Positions 50,423 to 60,376 of a stretch of 64,000 nt of DNA are shown here, in pieces; within the stretch, counting starts at the first letter, position 1, and each line of letters begins with the position of its first letter. Source of the DNA: Adineta vaga (lineage: Eukaryota; Rotifera); assembly GCA_021613535.1 (NCBI GenBank), contig CP075494.1, forward strand, positions 2,480,001-2,544,000, read 5' to 3'. Below the pieces are notes generated by a model. It worked only from the letters and a program-made list of their open reading frames with translations, searched no databases and was not told the DNA's origin. The position numbers and the translations under genes are program-made.

Positions 50423-51509
50423 CTAATTGATTGTAAAGATAGGTTGAGTTCGAAATGCATTAAAAGATTGATCACGATGATGATTATGTCTTTGTTTTCT
50501 ACATAATTCTCTTTTTATTGTCTGACGAAATCCAATATTTGTTGTAATTGAAACATAAAAACTCGTTGCAAAGAATATATATGAAAACAGATGAATTATT
50601 TCAATAAAAATGTTTTCCCAAGCTTTTTCTAAAGAAGTTTTATTCCATTCTGCACTAATATTTGTATAAATTAGTTCGATTGCATATGGTATATAAGTTA
50701 TCATAGCAATTAATGATTCTGTGATTAACATTATCGATAATTGTTTGTCGATTTTCTCAATTCTTGAATAACCTCGTTGACTTGGTAAAGATAAATTATT
50801 AGATGGTGTAACTCTATTTCGTAAAATATGAACATTTCTTAATAGAAAAAAGCTTAGTATAGACATAATAATTGCAGGTGCAAGTGAAGAAAAGAGAACT
50901 TGAAAATAATTATCATAATATTGATAGAAACCTTCTGGTGGACCACAGATTTCATTTTCAATTCGATATAAAACAATTCGATGAACAAGAAATAAAAACC
51001 AAATAAATGGAATAATAAAAATCATTTTATAAGCTAAATTAATTCGATTACTCCATTGTCGATAAACTTCAACAAGACGAGAAAACAAAAAGGTATTATA
51101 TAATATTTGATAAATCATTTCAATTGACCTTACCATAGGATCGATTTGTAGACAAGAGTCGATCAAAAACAGCGAAAGAAAATAAACTAAATGAAACAAC
51201 ATTACCCCAAACTGTACTAAATTGTCGAAGTTTACAAATAACAATATATTGATTCATTAAAGATATTTGAAAACCTTTTTGAAGTATTCGTGTTAATAAA
51301 ACAAAATTAAAATAATGAAAATCAGATATAGCAGCTGAGAATAGATAAATTGAATAAGCTCGTTTACGAAATGCTTGAGAACGAAAGACAATTATATTAC
51401 CTAAACAACCTAAATTACCTATCATCCAAAGAAATGTTCCAAACCAAATATTTAAATGAAATGGTACAGCTTTCAATATACTACTAATATCATTTGATGT
51501 ATTACTCAT
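50423..51509 (-). CDS. Rhodopsin-like G-protein-coupled receptor
   Basis: Exons 51509-51134 and 51066-50423 (67-bp intron, phase 1) give 339 residues. TM1 contains LGCLGNIIVFRSQAF; the DRY site reads DRL (FAVFDRLLST). The intron falls just after it, and splicing joins NRSY to VYRQWSNRINLAYKM. The third cytoplasmic loop carries RIEKIDKQLSIML, as in many invertebrate peptide receptors. TM7 ends FFATSFYVSITTNIGFRQ. The reading frame is clean. Two overlapping open frames at 51120-51244 are resolved by the intron. Confidence 0.87.
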
Positions 51510-52730
51510 TTTTTTCTTCTTCTAAATCTTCTTGTGTATGTATATAAGACAAATTTCTCTTAAGAAGAAAAGTTCTTTTATCTAAATAAATCATTAAAAA
51601 ATCTTCAAATATTTTATGCTTGAGTTGAAAATTTAAAAAAATTCATCGATCAGACAAGTGACAGATGAATTATAGTATCAAAGAATAATTGTTCCAGAAT
51701 ACACATGAAAATATAATAAATGATACGTTTGAACAAAAATATCTTATTGGATTTCTATCAATTATATCAAACAGAATTTCAAAAATATTTTTTCTAATCG
51801 AGAGTGTAAGAAGTACAGTAATATATTGAGATTACACTTGTAATCAATTAGATTAAGTATCGAATTTGAGTAGTTTAATTCAATACGATATATTTAATAT
51901 CTAGTTCATTTTTCTGTATCAAAAGATCCTTGAAAGTGTAAATAATCTTTTTGATTAGAAAACTAGATTGAAAAAAAAGAGAAGTTTTTCTATGAAGTTC
52001 TGCTTATTATATGAATATTCTTGTCATCTTTCATTTTCAAGAGTAAAATCAATGTTGCATTATGATCGTTATTTATTTACACGAAAATAGTATAGATATT
52101 TCTGCTCTTTATTCGAGTACATCTATAATCTTAATAGAATTTTTATTACATTTAAAATTGTCGAATAATTATGAAACTATATCCTTTTCATCGGAGGGAT
52201 CGATCATATTCAATTTCTTGTTGCGAATGTACATAGGATGATGTTTATTAGTTCTAAAGAACTCAACGTTTTGCTTTTTTTAAGGGTTATAGATTTTTGA
52301 GAAAACCAAAACTGGGGAGAAAAAAACACTTTCCTCCATAAAGAAAGAAATTTGAATCATTTTTACCCTCAGCAAGAGTACCTCGAAACTTGATAAATGT
52401 TTTTCGTAGTATGTCAAATATGGAAAAGGGCATTTGGATTGGCAGAAGAAGTGTTGGTGATCAACTACTCAATTGGAGCCTTTTATCTGTGATGTCGATA
52501 TTTGTCATTAGTGTATTCAAATTGATGGAATTATCTATGAATTGACTGCTCCAATTAAACCTCACATCCATATTTGTATAACAGTTATTATAAAAGATTT
52601 TCACGGACGATTCTAGAGAAAGAATCATCGCCATTCAATGACATCTTACTGAATATAAAATGTATTCCCATATATGAAGGAAAATGATCATATAATGAAA
52701 ATATCCCGCGAATTTGAATTTTTCGATCTT
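51510..52730. other. Intergenic, nothing recognised
   Basis: AT-rich. It would hold the promoter of the receptor on the minus strand. Confidence 0.4.
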
Positions 52731-52870
52731 TCAGAAAATCCATCGTTCCATTCCCCATTTGTTTTTTCTCTTCATATTTCTGTTAAAATCGATATAGAAA
52801 TGAGAAATGTGCTCGTCGTCGCTGCCGTTGAAGTATTGATGAAAAGGGCCTCGTAATCCTGGATGTGATA
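52731..52870 (-). pseudogene. Probable displaced 3' end of the F-box gene
   Basis: Reading from the left target duplication on the minus strand, the frame MRTRLP (the last codons of the interrupted F-box gene) stays open for about 50 more codons to a TGA at 52731-52733 (HPGLRGPFHQYFNGSDDEH and onward). This would be the gene's tail before the insertion. Confidence 0.45.
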
Positions 52871-53231
52871 GAGGAAGTCGTGTACGCATATATATATATA
52901 ATAGTGCTTTTATTTTTGAGCTATGAGCGAGCCTCGCTCCTGTAGCATAAAAAGAAAACCATTTTGAAATTGACTAACAATAACAATATATGCTATAGGT
53001 ATTTAGAAAACGATAACGATAATCCATAGTAGTTGAGATGTATCATGAGTACAGAAACAAGGAAGGTAAGGGAAAAAAAAAAGAAGTATGTTGAGAGTAG
53101 GAGTAGAAGAAAGAAAGAGTAATATGAAGAAGAAAGTCAAATCAGGACGACTCCAGTGCATGATTTTTATCTTTTGATATGGCAACAGAGATGAGCAGGA
53201 CAAGAGAGTGATAGAGATGGTCTGGTCAGAT

Positions 53232-56228
53232 TTACTGAAAGCAGAGCACATGATCAAAAAGCGAAAGCCGATCTTCGGTTATCAATTTTCGAGTATTCTT
53301 TGGTATTCTTCCTCTTTTATATATTTCTTTTCGCTGTTTTGCTAAGGTTGGGTTTGATCTAATTTCTTTTTGATATATAATCGACAACTTTTGTTGAAGA
53401 AAATCTTCTATGACTTCCGGATTTGTTGCCAAAATTGTGCTGGTTAACTTGGTCCAGTGCGTATTTGATAATTCTTCAAGTGATCGATATTTTGGAAGAC
53501 TTTCGATCTCGACGTTTCTGGCATCATACCATTGATGAATTGTTCTAAATATTCTTCTATGTAGTCCTTCTAGCTGTTTTTTCATTGTTTGTGAGAGGAT
53601 TGGATAAATATTTAATATTGATTGATAGTGCGGTCGAATGAAAGCATTGTATAGTCGATAGTTTACCTTCTCGCTTAACATCCGGCTAGACGCTAATCGT
53701 TTAAAAATATTCATATTTGATCGTATTTTCGATTTTATATAATCTATATGACTTAGGAAGGATAATTTTGTATCTAGTATTGTACCCAAATATTTGAATT
53801 TATTCACATGTTCAATTACATGATCTCCACATTTTATTATCGGTAATTTGGGATTAGGTTGTCGATTGAAAAGCGTCCAATAGGTTTTGCTATAATTTAT
53901 TGGTTGTTTCCATTTTGCTGAGTAATTGATTAAGCGAGTGAGAACTTTTTCAATTTGTTTCTTTAAATCGTGTATCATCTCTGTTGGTGACATTGATGAT
54001 GATGGTGCAACCAGTAAGGCAAAATCATCGGCATATAGATGTTTCCAGTGAATAGTTGATAAAGCTTCCAATATATCGTGATGATAGACAATGAAAAGCA
54101 CTGGTCCAATACAACTGCCTTGAGGAACACCTTTTGCTAAATTAAATGTGTTTGACAAGTGATTTTTTATGTCAATATATGCTTTCCGTTCTTTCAGATA
54201 GTGACGCAACCATGCTATTAGATATATTGGACATTTTAAGTTCATTAGTTTTAGCCAGAGACCATTGAACCATAATTGATTAAACGCAGTGCTGAAATCC
54301 ACAAATAGAGCAGCAGCAGCTGTATTCATAGCTAGACTTTGACCTATTTCATCGATGATAGATACCAATCGAACAGCCATATTGTGGTGGGGCCGGAAAC
54401 CGCTTTGTTCAGATGGAAGTACACCTTGTTCATCAAGCCATGAACGAAAGTGATATAAGAAACATTTTTCAAATATTTTAGAAAAACATGGTAACAATGA
54501 GATGGGTCTTGTCTTATCAATGGCAATGACCTTTGATTTTGTTTTTGACAGGAGTATCATTTTTGCAATGTGCCAGTGCGATGGAGTTTGGAGAGTTGTA
54601 GCAAAATTATTCATACATAACAGAATTATAGATAAATGAGTTGGAGGAAGAAGTTTGATTATTCGATTTGAAACGCCATCAATACCAGATGAATTTTTAT
54701 TTTTTAAAGAAGCGATGGCATGCCGTAATTGCTGAAAAGTAATTTTGATTGGCGTAGGTGGACCACTTTTTAAGATCTCTCTAAGTTCGTTGTCCATATT
54801 GTCTGCTTCACGTTCTATATCAGATTGAGTACTCTGATGATCAGCAAATTCTTTCTCATAATAGATTCTTGCAGCATTACACATGTCATTTGGTGAGAAT
54901 ATGATGTTGTTGTTGATAAGAAAACCATCTACTGGTTCAGTTTTAGAACTGAAGTGGCGTTTTACTTTCTTCCAGAAGGATTTTGTATCACAATCATTGA
55001 ATGAGCCACAATAATCAAGCCATGACATTCTTTTGTATTGAAATAATTGTTTCTGTACAGTTTTCGTCATATCACTTAGCATTCTTGCCCAATATGGATG
55101 ATGCGTTCGACGTAATAGCTTAAGATATTTGTGTTTTTCCTTTATCAAAGAGATCAAGCCTGGCGGTAATGATGGTTTCATTGTTTTCCTAAAGGTGATA
55201 ATTGTAAAACGTGACCTGCATAGCGTTAAGAATTTTTCGTAAAGTGTAAAGAAATTGGCTGAATGTCCCATATCATTGGCTAGTTTCTCCCAGTAAGATG
55301 CTGTAAATGTTAGAAATACTTCGTATAGTTTCCAGTGTGTTCGTTTAATAGGATTATGCTCATGTAAGGAGTTTAGTTTAGTTGTTGATTGCCATAAAAC
55401 AGGATAATGATCATTGCCAATGGTGGGCAAGACTGAAAAGGAATTGGAGGCCATATGTGCCGGTACAATAATGAGATCAATTGTTGCATTCGATCGGGTA
55501 GATGTTGGAATAAATCTGTTGATAATTTCTAAATTTAAATGTGTTGAAGTTGAGGATAACCAGCTTGATAATGCTCTCCCTTTTTGATTTTCTATAGATC
55601 GAGACCATGAGCTGTGTTTGGCATTGAAATCACCTGTAAAGATTGTATTTTCATTTAACTGTAATAACCGATCCAATACATCAAACGGAATTTGTTCATG
55701 CGGTGGTGAATAGCATGTAACTAATTGAAATATATTTGAATCCGTTCCAATTTCCAGAGCAATAAGATTCTGCGTGTTCGCAAATCCATCGACTGGTTGC
55801 ACACGTATTGATTTATGAACTGCGATTAATACACCTCCAAAATCGTTTGTACCTTCCATAGAAAAAACATTATAATTATAGAAATGTTTTCTAAATTGTT
55901 TTGTGGAATTTTCGTCATGATGTGTCCCATTTAAAGTAATAATTGGTGGAGATGTGGACTCGATTAATGCAAAAATATCGATAAGATATCTTTTTAAACT
56001 TGATACATTTAATAAAAGTATTGATATATTTTCTTTAATATTTAACATAGAAACAGTTTTATCTAGATAATTTGTCCATTTTTCTAATAGGAGATTTAAA
56101 GTTGGAGTATCTGACCATTCACGGAAGATCGTTTGAAAGACTTTTTCTTCATATTTTGTTAATTCGTTCGTATTAATGATAAAAGGTTGTTTATGATTTG
56201 ATTTATAAGTTTGTGCGTTTGGGTTCAT
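53232..56228 (-). CDS. Retrotransposon ORF2: endonuclease and reverse transcriptase
   Basis: 998 residues. An AP-like endonuclease occupies residues about 65-290 (FTGDFNAKHSSWSRS, STRSNATIDLIIVP, GNDHYPVLWQ). The usual catalytic Glu of the first motif (Q/N-E-T) reads LNGT, a possible loss. The reverse transcriptase follows: TRPISLLPCFSKIFEK, EQSGFRPHHN, FVDFSTAFNQLW, GVPQGSCIGPVLF, and the active-site YADD (HLYADDFALL). No RNase H is evident. It overlaps ORF1 in an ATGA arrangement, so it is probably translated by termination-reinitiation. The protein nicks target DNA and copies the element RNA in place. Confidence 0.92.
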   Translation of the reverse strand: MNPNAQTYKSNHKQPFIINTNELTKYEEKVFQTIFREWSDTPTLNLLLEKWTNYLDKTVSMLNIKENISILLLNVSSLKRYLIDIFALIESTSPPIITLNGTHHDENSTKQFRKHFYNYNVFSMEGTNDFGGVLIAVHKSIRVQPVDGFANTQNLIALEIGTDSNIFQLVTCYSPPHEQIPFDVLDRLLQLNENTIFTGDFNAKHSSWSRSIENQKGRALSSWLSSTSTHLNLEIINRFIPTSTRSNATIDLIIVPAHMASNSFSVLPTIGNDHYPVLWQSTTKLNSLHEHNPIKRTHWKLYEVFLTFTASYWEKLANDMGHSANFFTLYEKFLTLCRSRFTIITFRKTMKPSLPPGLISLIKEKHKYLKLLRRTHHPYWARMLSDMTKTVQKQLFQYKRMSWLDYCGSFNDCDTKSFWKKVKRHFSSKTEPVDGFLINNNIIFSPNDMCNAARIYYEKEFADHQSTQSDIEREADNMDNELREILKSGPPTPIKITFQQLRHAIASLKNKNSSGIDGVSNRIIKLLPPTHLSIILLCMNNFATTLQTPSHWHIAKMILLSKTKSKVIAIDKTRPISLLPCFSKIFEKCFLYHFRSWLDEQGVLPSEQSGFRPHHNMAVRLVSIIDEIGQSLAMNTAAAALFVDFSTAFNQLWFNGLWLKLMNLKCPIYLIAWLRHYLKERKAYIDIKNHLSNTFNLAKGVPQGSCIGPVLFIVYHHDILEALSTIHWKHLYADDFALLVAPSSSMSPTEMIHDLKKQIEKVLTRLINYSAKWKQPINYSKTYWTLFNRQPNPKLPIIKCGDHVIEHVNKFKYLGTILDTKLSFLSHIDYIKSKIRSNMNIFKRLASSRMLSEKVNYRLYNAFIRPHYQSILNIYPILSQTMKKQLEGLHRRIFRTIHQWYDARNVEIESLPKYRSLEELSNTHWTKLTSTILATNPEVIEDFLQQKLSIIYQKEIRSNPTLAKQRKEIYKRGRIPKNTRKLITEDRLSLFDHVLCFQ

Positions 56229-57760
56229 TCGATAATCATATTGATAGTTTCTTTATCATTTTGATTGTCATTTTGCTTGTCAGCATGCACTTTGTTTGCT
56301 AACTCACATTGTTGTTTAAAATTGACTAAAATCGGGAAAATTTTGTCTTGTTCATTTTGTTTGTTTTTTCCTAGAAAAGCATATCCTAAATTACAAATAA
56401 AAGGGCATACTCGATCCATAATAAATTCTTTGAGCGCATCCACATTTTTCTGACATGCTTCAATTTGTTGAAATGCATTTGTAATTTTTTCATTCATTTT
56501 CACCTGTTCATTTGTAAGTTGTTCGATTCTTTTCATAATTTGATCCAACTTTTCACCGATGTCAGTTAATATGTCTGAACAATCCTTTGTTTTAATCTTT
56601 TGAACTGGAGTAGATGCTTGAGCTGGTGTGTATTGTCTAGTTGCATTTGCTGTCCATGCACCAGCTACTTCAATAGTTTTTGCTTGTGTTGATCCATTGT
56701 AATTGTTACTGTTAATCGATGGAGTGTTATCTGTTTGCTGTTTGTATTTTCTTCTTTCTTCAATTTTTACTAAGCATTTTGGGCTCCCAGCCATATGCTC
56801 TTGATGACAGTTCGCACAACAGATTTTGTTCAAACAGTTTGGGTTATATGGATGATTTTGACCACAACGAAAGCATGTAGGTTTATCTTTATGTGGACAA
56901 TTTGCTGAAATATGATCATTATATTGTTGACAGTTGAAACAGCGTAATATTCTAACAGGTGGAGTGTATGGCTGAATTGCAAAAGATGTATTTTCATCGT
57001 CTAAGAGTAAACGTTTGTTCTCTACGATTTTCTTCACTTCTTGATTTGATGAGAAGTCAATTCGAACTTTGGAAATTGGCTGTCCACCTTTAACATATAA
57101 TCGTTCTACTTTGATTATCGTTGGATATAACTTCTTGATGTCGATTTCAAATTCCGTTAGCTTCCATTGAACAGGAACACCAATAGCTACAACTGAGTAT
57201 GATGATGGAACCTTCGAAGGGGAGGTGATAGTATAATCTAACGTGCATATTTGAATTGGCCATATCTGTTTGTTCATCAGGCGATCAAATTGTTCATTAG
57301 TATTAACATATAATAGAAAGGTTTTGTTTTCACCGGCAGATGAGTAACGTCCATAAGATAAACCGATGCGGAAGTGTTTATTCAAATCTTTGATGATTGA
57401 TAATTCAGATGGTGACTCGTCGGCTATGAAGCTGATTCGAAATGGTGGAAAGGTAGGTCGTGAGGAGTTATTTTTTTCATGTTTCTTTTCAAAACGAGAT
57501 GTCGTTGGATTCTGCTGTTGTTGTGTTGTTCTGGTTGCGGTGCTGCTAAAGTATTGGTTCTTTATATTAACCACATGATGTTCCTGTTCGAATGAATCAT
57601 CATTTTCTTTTGTTCTTTTAGCTACATTCCGATTTATAGATCTTTGTTGATCTGTTGATGTTTCAATTGTTGTATTTAAATTTTGTTTCGTTCGATCGAT
57701 GTGTGTTTCATTTGCTTGATTTGTTTGATGCAACATGTTGCCACTGGTACTCATCATCAA
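56225..57760 (-). CDS. Retrotransposon ORF1: Gag-like nucleic-acid-binding protein
   Basis: 511 residues. A basic, Gln/Asn-rich N-terminus precedes an RRM-like part (residues 110-250). Three zinc knuckles follow near residues 275-335: CFNCQQYNDHISANC, CFRCGQNHPYNPNC and CANCHQEHMAGSPKC. This triple arrangement is typical of Jockey/I-type ORF1. A coiled coil near residues 395-450 (TDIGEKLDQIMKRIEQL) should drive multimer formation. It binds the element RNA. Its stop overlaps the start of ORF2 by four bases. Confidence 0.9.
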   Translation of the reverse strand: MMMSTSGNMLHQTNQANETHIDRTKQNLNTTIETSTDQQRSINRNVAKRTKENDDSFEQEHHVVNIKNQYFSSTATRTTQQQQNPTTSRFEKKHEKNNSSRPTFPPFRISFIADESPSELSIIKDLNKHFRIGLSYGRYSSAGENKTFLLYVNTNEQFDRLMNKQIWPIQICTLDYTITSPSKVPSSYSVVAIGVPVQWKLTEFEIDIKKLYPTIIKVERLYVKGGQPISKVRIDFSSNQEVKKIVENKRLLLDDENTSFAIQPYTPPVRILRCFNCQQYNDHISANCPHKDKPTCFRCGQNHPYNPNCLNKICCANCHQEHMAGSPKCLVKIEERRKYKQQTDNTPSINSNNYNGSTQAKTIEVAGAWTANATRQYTPAQASTPVQKIKTKDCSDILTDIGEKLDQIMKRIEQLTNEQVKMNEKITNAFQQIEACQKNVDALKEFIMDRVCPFICNLGYAFLGKNKQNEQDKIFPILVNFKQQCELANKVHADKQNDNQNDKETINMIIE

Positions 57761-57874
57761 TCAGTCAATTAAGTATTGTGATTAGTGATGATGAGTCACC
57801 GAAAGATTGTAAAGTAAGTATACGTATATATATTTACCGTACCAAGATGAAAGGAGGAAGTCGTGTACGCATAT

Positions 57875-58786
57875 CTTCTTTTCTTCCTTCCGTAAAGAAA
57901 GACCATTCTATTTCAATATCAATCCGTTTGATATGATCGAAAGATTTCATCCATCGTTGATCTAATAACATTTCTTCAAACTTATTTTCATTGACCCTGA
58001 TTGGTGTAGCGGAAATTAATTCAAGATTCGGTAATTTTTCTAGAATTTCATCTAAATCAGAAACTTGTATACCACTGTCCGTAAATATTATCACTTTCAA
58101 GTTCGGAAGAGTATGTTTTCTGGTAGCAATGAACGAGTATTACGAGTCAAATATGTCACTTGTAGAGAACGTAAACAGGATAGTCGATATAAAATAGAAT
58201 GAAAAAAACTTGTTTGGAGTCTGCTTTGAATATTGAGACTTACAATAGAGTTATTTATTGGTGTAGGATCAATCGTCGATATTGCTCTAAGACTATGACG
58301 CCTGCCGTTAACAATACATACGCGAAGTTTAGGCAAAGAAAATATTGCTAAAAGTATAGTCGAACTATCGTCCATATATTTAAATCGAATATTTAAATAT
58401 TCGAGATCGGTGAGTTGTGAGAGAATAGAAGTGATCGGCGTGTTATTATACTCGTCTACATTGATTGTAAGAGATTGAAGATGTTTGAGTTGAGATATAT
58501 ACAGATCAACAAATCGATGTGCACATCTAGTATAGTTAATGTCACTTAATGACCGAATATTTTTTATATAAACATGTGGAAAGTCACTCGTATTTGTATT
58601 CTCAAACAGATGAAATTGAAATAACGACGAGTGAAGTATACTATTGAAGTATGAGTTTAGATTCGCGAAGACATTGATCAAATCATTACCTACCATGAAC
58701 GAAAATATAAATAAGAGTAATTCAGCTGGTAATTGTTCGAGACATGTTTTTGAAGACATTGTCTTAATAATCTTATTGTCTCTCAT
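57875..58786 (-). pseudogene. F-box/LRR-like protein interrupted by the retrotransposon
   Basis: It starts MRDNKIIKTMSSKTCLEQLP; the F-box is LEQLPAELLLFIFSFMVGND. Leucine-rich helices follow (LKHLQSLTINVDEYNN, LTDLEYLNIRF, LPKLRVCIVNG, LPNLKVIIFTDSG, LPNLELISATP). F-box proteins recruit substrates to SCF ubiquitin ligases. The frame slips at the T4 run 58116-58119 (one base short). The gene is then cut after MRTRLP by the retrotransposon, which supplies a new stop. The former tail is probably at 52731-52870. Confidence 0.8.
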
Positions 58787-59526
58787 GAGTGTAGATTATT
58801 TTATAGTTGTGTGGAAATCATCGTCGAGGTACAAATAAAAAAATTCTATTGGTTAAGAAGAAAGTATATGGAAACCATACGTTCCAATATAGTGAATCAC
58901 ATCAGATAAATTTTATTCAATCATGTGATGATTAATAATTTCATCTCTACACAAACATTATTTTCTCTATTTGACATAACTCGTCATAGACTCATTTTCT
59001 GACTGAGAATGAGTTCTTTTACGAAAGATTGCAAAATATGTTTCATCATTAAAATGGTTGGTTTCCATATTTTATCTTATAATCTGTTGGAATTCATTAA
59101 TTGGTGGCCACGTAGATGAGAAAAATAACATATGCACATATTTATCGATTGGATTAGCTTTGCAATGTTATAAAAATCTATCTTGAGAGTGCGGATGTGA
59201 ATAAAAAAAACGTAAATATTATTTATTAACATATAATATAATTTAGATTTTATCAAAACGACTGTTGTATGTTTCTGTGATATTAACAATCGTGTCACGT
59301 TATCGTAATTTAAGACACATTTCAGTATCTTCCTAAACTAATGAAACTCAATAATCGCTATTTCAAAACGAAAATTAAAAGATATGTATCTACAAAAAAC
59401 CCGTACCTATAGGGTTAAACTAACTAAACAAGATTTCAAGACAATTCAACAAAAGAAAAAGACCGAAAAACGTATGCATAATCGTTGCCATCGCTATCAT
59501 AATACTTTATTCATATTGAATAGAAA
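58787..59526. other. Intergenic, nothing recognised
   Basis: A degenerate telomere-like arm (CTTGAGAGTGCGGATGTG) lies near 59181-59199. Confidence 0.4.
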
Positions 59527-60180
59527 TTAGAATTCCTCTGGAGGTGGCTGAATTCTCCGTACCAAACATCTGACTATACACCCGAAAGAAAGAGCACAAA
59601 AAAGTACAGAATAACAGATTGATAGCGCAGCCATAGCGCCCTGTATATAAAGAGATTTTTGATAAACAATGAATACGTTTTTATCGCAGTAAGTTGGCGA
59701 TAGAATATTTGTGTGTTGCACTGATTCTGCTATATTAACCATCCAGATTAGTCCGAAAATGATGCAAGTAATCCAAAATATGTGAAGCAGATGCTGTATG
59801 TGAAATAAGCAGATTCCAAAAATCTTTATAATAGTGTTTAATTTGATCGTGATGATTCCAACAGAAAGCAACAAAGAAACAATTGGTATGCTACCAGTTA
59901 CAATGAGATAAATTGGAATTTTCGTTTCGATTGGACAATTGGCGATATTTGTGCTTCCCACTACGATCATATAAGTTGGAAACACAACGATCAGACCAAG
60001 GAACACGAAAGTAATTGAAAGAATTCCACAACATTTTCCGACCAAGTCCACTGTTGACGTTGATCTTGATAAATATGGTCGAAGAGAAAATCTTGGCGGT
60101 TGTTCAACTAGCACATTTGTATCTGGTTCTATCGTAGATAAAATTTCATCGAATTCATCCATTATTTCAAACTTTTTCAC
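59527..60180 (-). CDS. Four-span membrane protein, TMEM272-like
   Basis: 217 residues, single exon. The N-terminal 45 residues are cytosolic and acidic. Four hydrophobic spans follow (CCGILSITFVFLGLIVVFP, IYLIVTGSIPIVSLLLSV, LLHIFWITCIIFGLIWMV, AMAALSICYSVLFCALSFG). The loop NCPIETKIPIYLIVTGS matches the signature of the animal TMEM272 family, and a paired-cysteine loop (CDKNVF) follows. The function of the family is unknown. The start is the first in-frame ATG; a second, at residue 7, is possible. Confidence 0.75.
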   Translation of the reverse strand: MKKFEIMDEFDEILSTIEPDTNVLVEQPPRFSLRPYLSRSTSTVDLVGKCCGILSITFVFLGLIVVFPTYMIVVGSTNIANCPIETKIPIYLIVTGSIPIVSLLLSVGIITIKLNTIIKIFGICLFHIQHLLHIFWITCIIFGLIWMVNIAESVQHTNILSPTYCDKNVFIVYQKSLYIQGAMAALSICYSVLFCALSFGCIVRCLVRRIQPPPEEF

Positions 60181-60376
60181 ATTTGTTGACTTTCATGCAG
60201 TACGCATTGCAGAATTCAAACATAAACTAATACTTTCAAACTGCCACTCATACGCATCAGAATATGAAAAAAAAACCCATTCAATTTGTGCAACGTGAAA
60301 CAACACAGAACACTTTGTTGATGTCGTATTCAATTCTCTTGTTTACAATCGTACTGCTTTATGAAAAAAGAAAAGA

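Larger units (their letters stand above)
52892..57853 (-). mobile_element. Full-length non-LTR retrotransposon, Jockey/I-like, with 21-bp target duplication
   Basis: A two-ORF element of about 4.96 kb. Identical 21-bp sequences (beginning GAGGAAGTCGTG) lie at 52871-52891 and 57854-57874 and mark target-primed insertion. The 5' UTR is about 90 nt, and the 3' UTR about 340 nt with a small hairpin (GAGCGA/TCGCTC, near 52925-52939), ending in a TA-rich tail. Both ORFs are open, so the copy is young and may be mobile. Confidence 0.88.
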
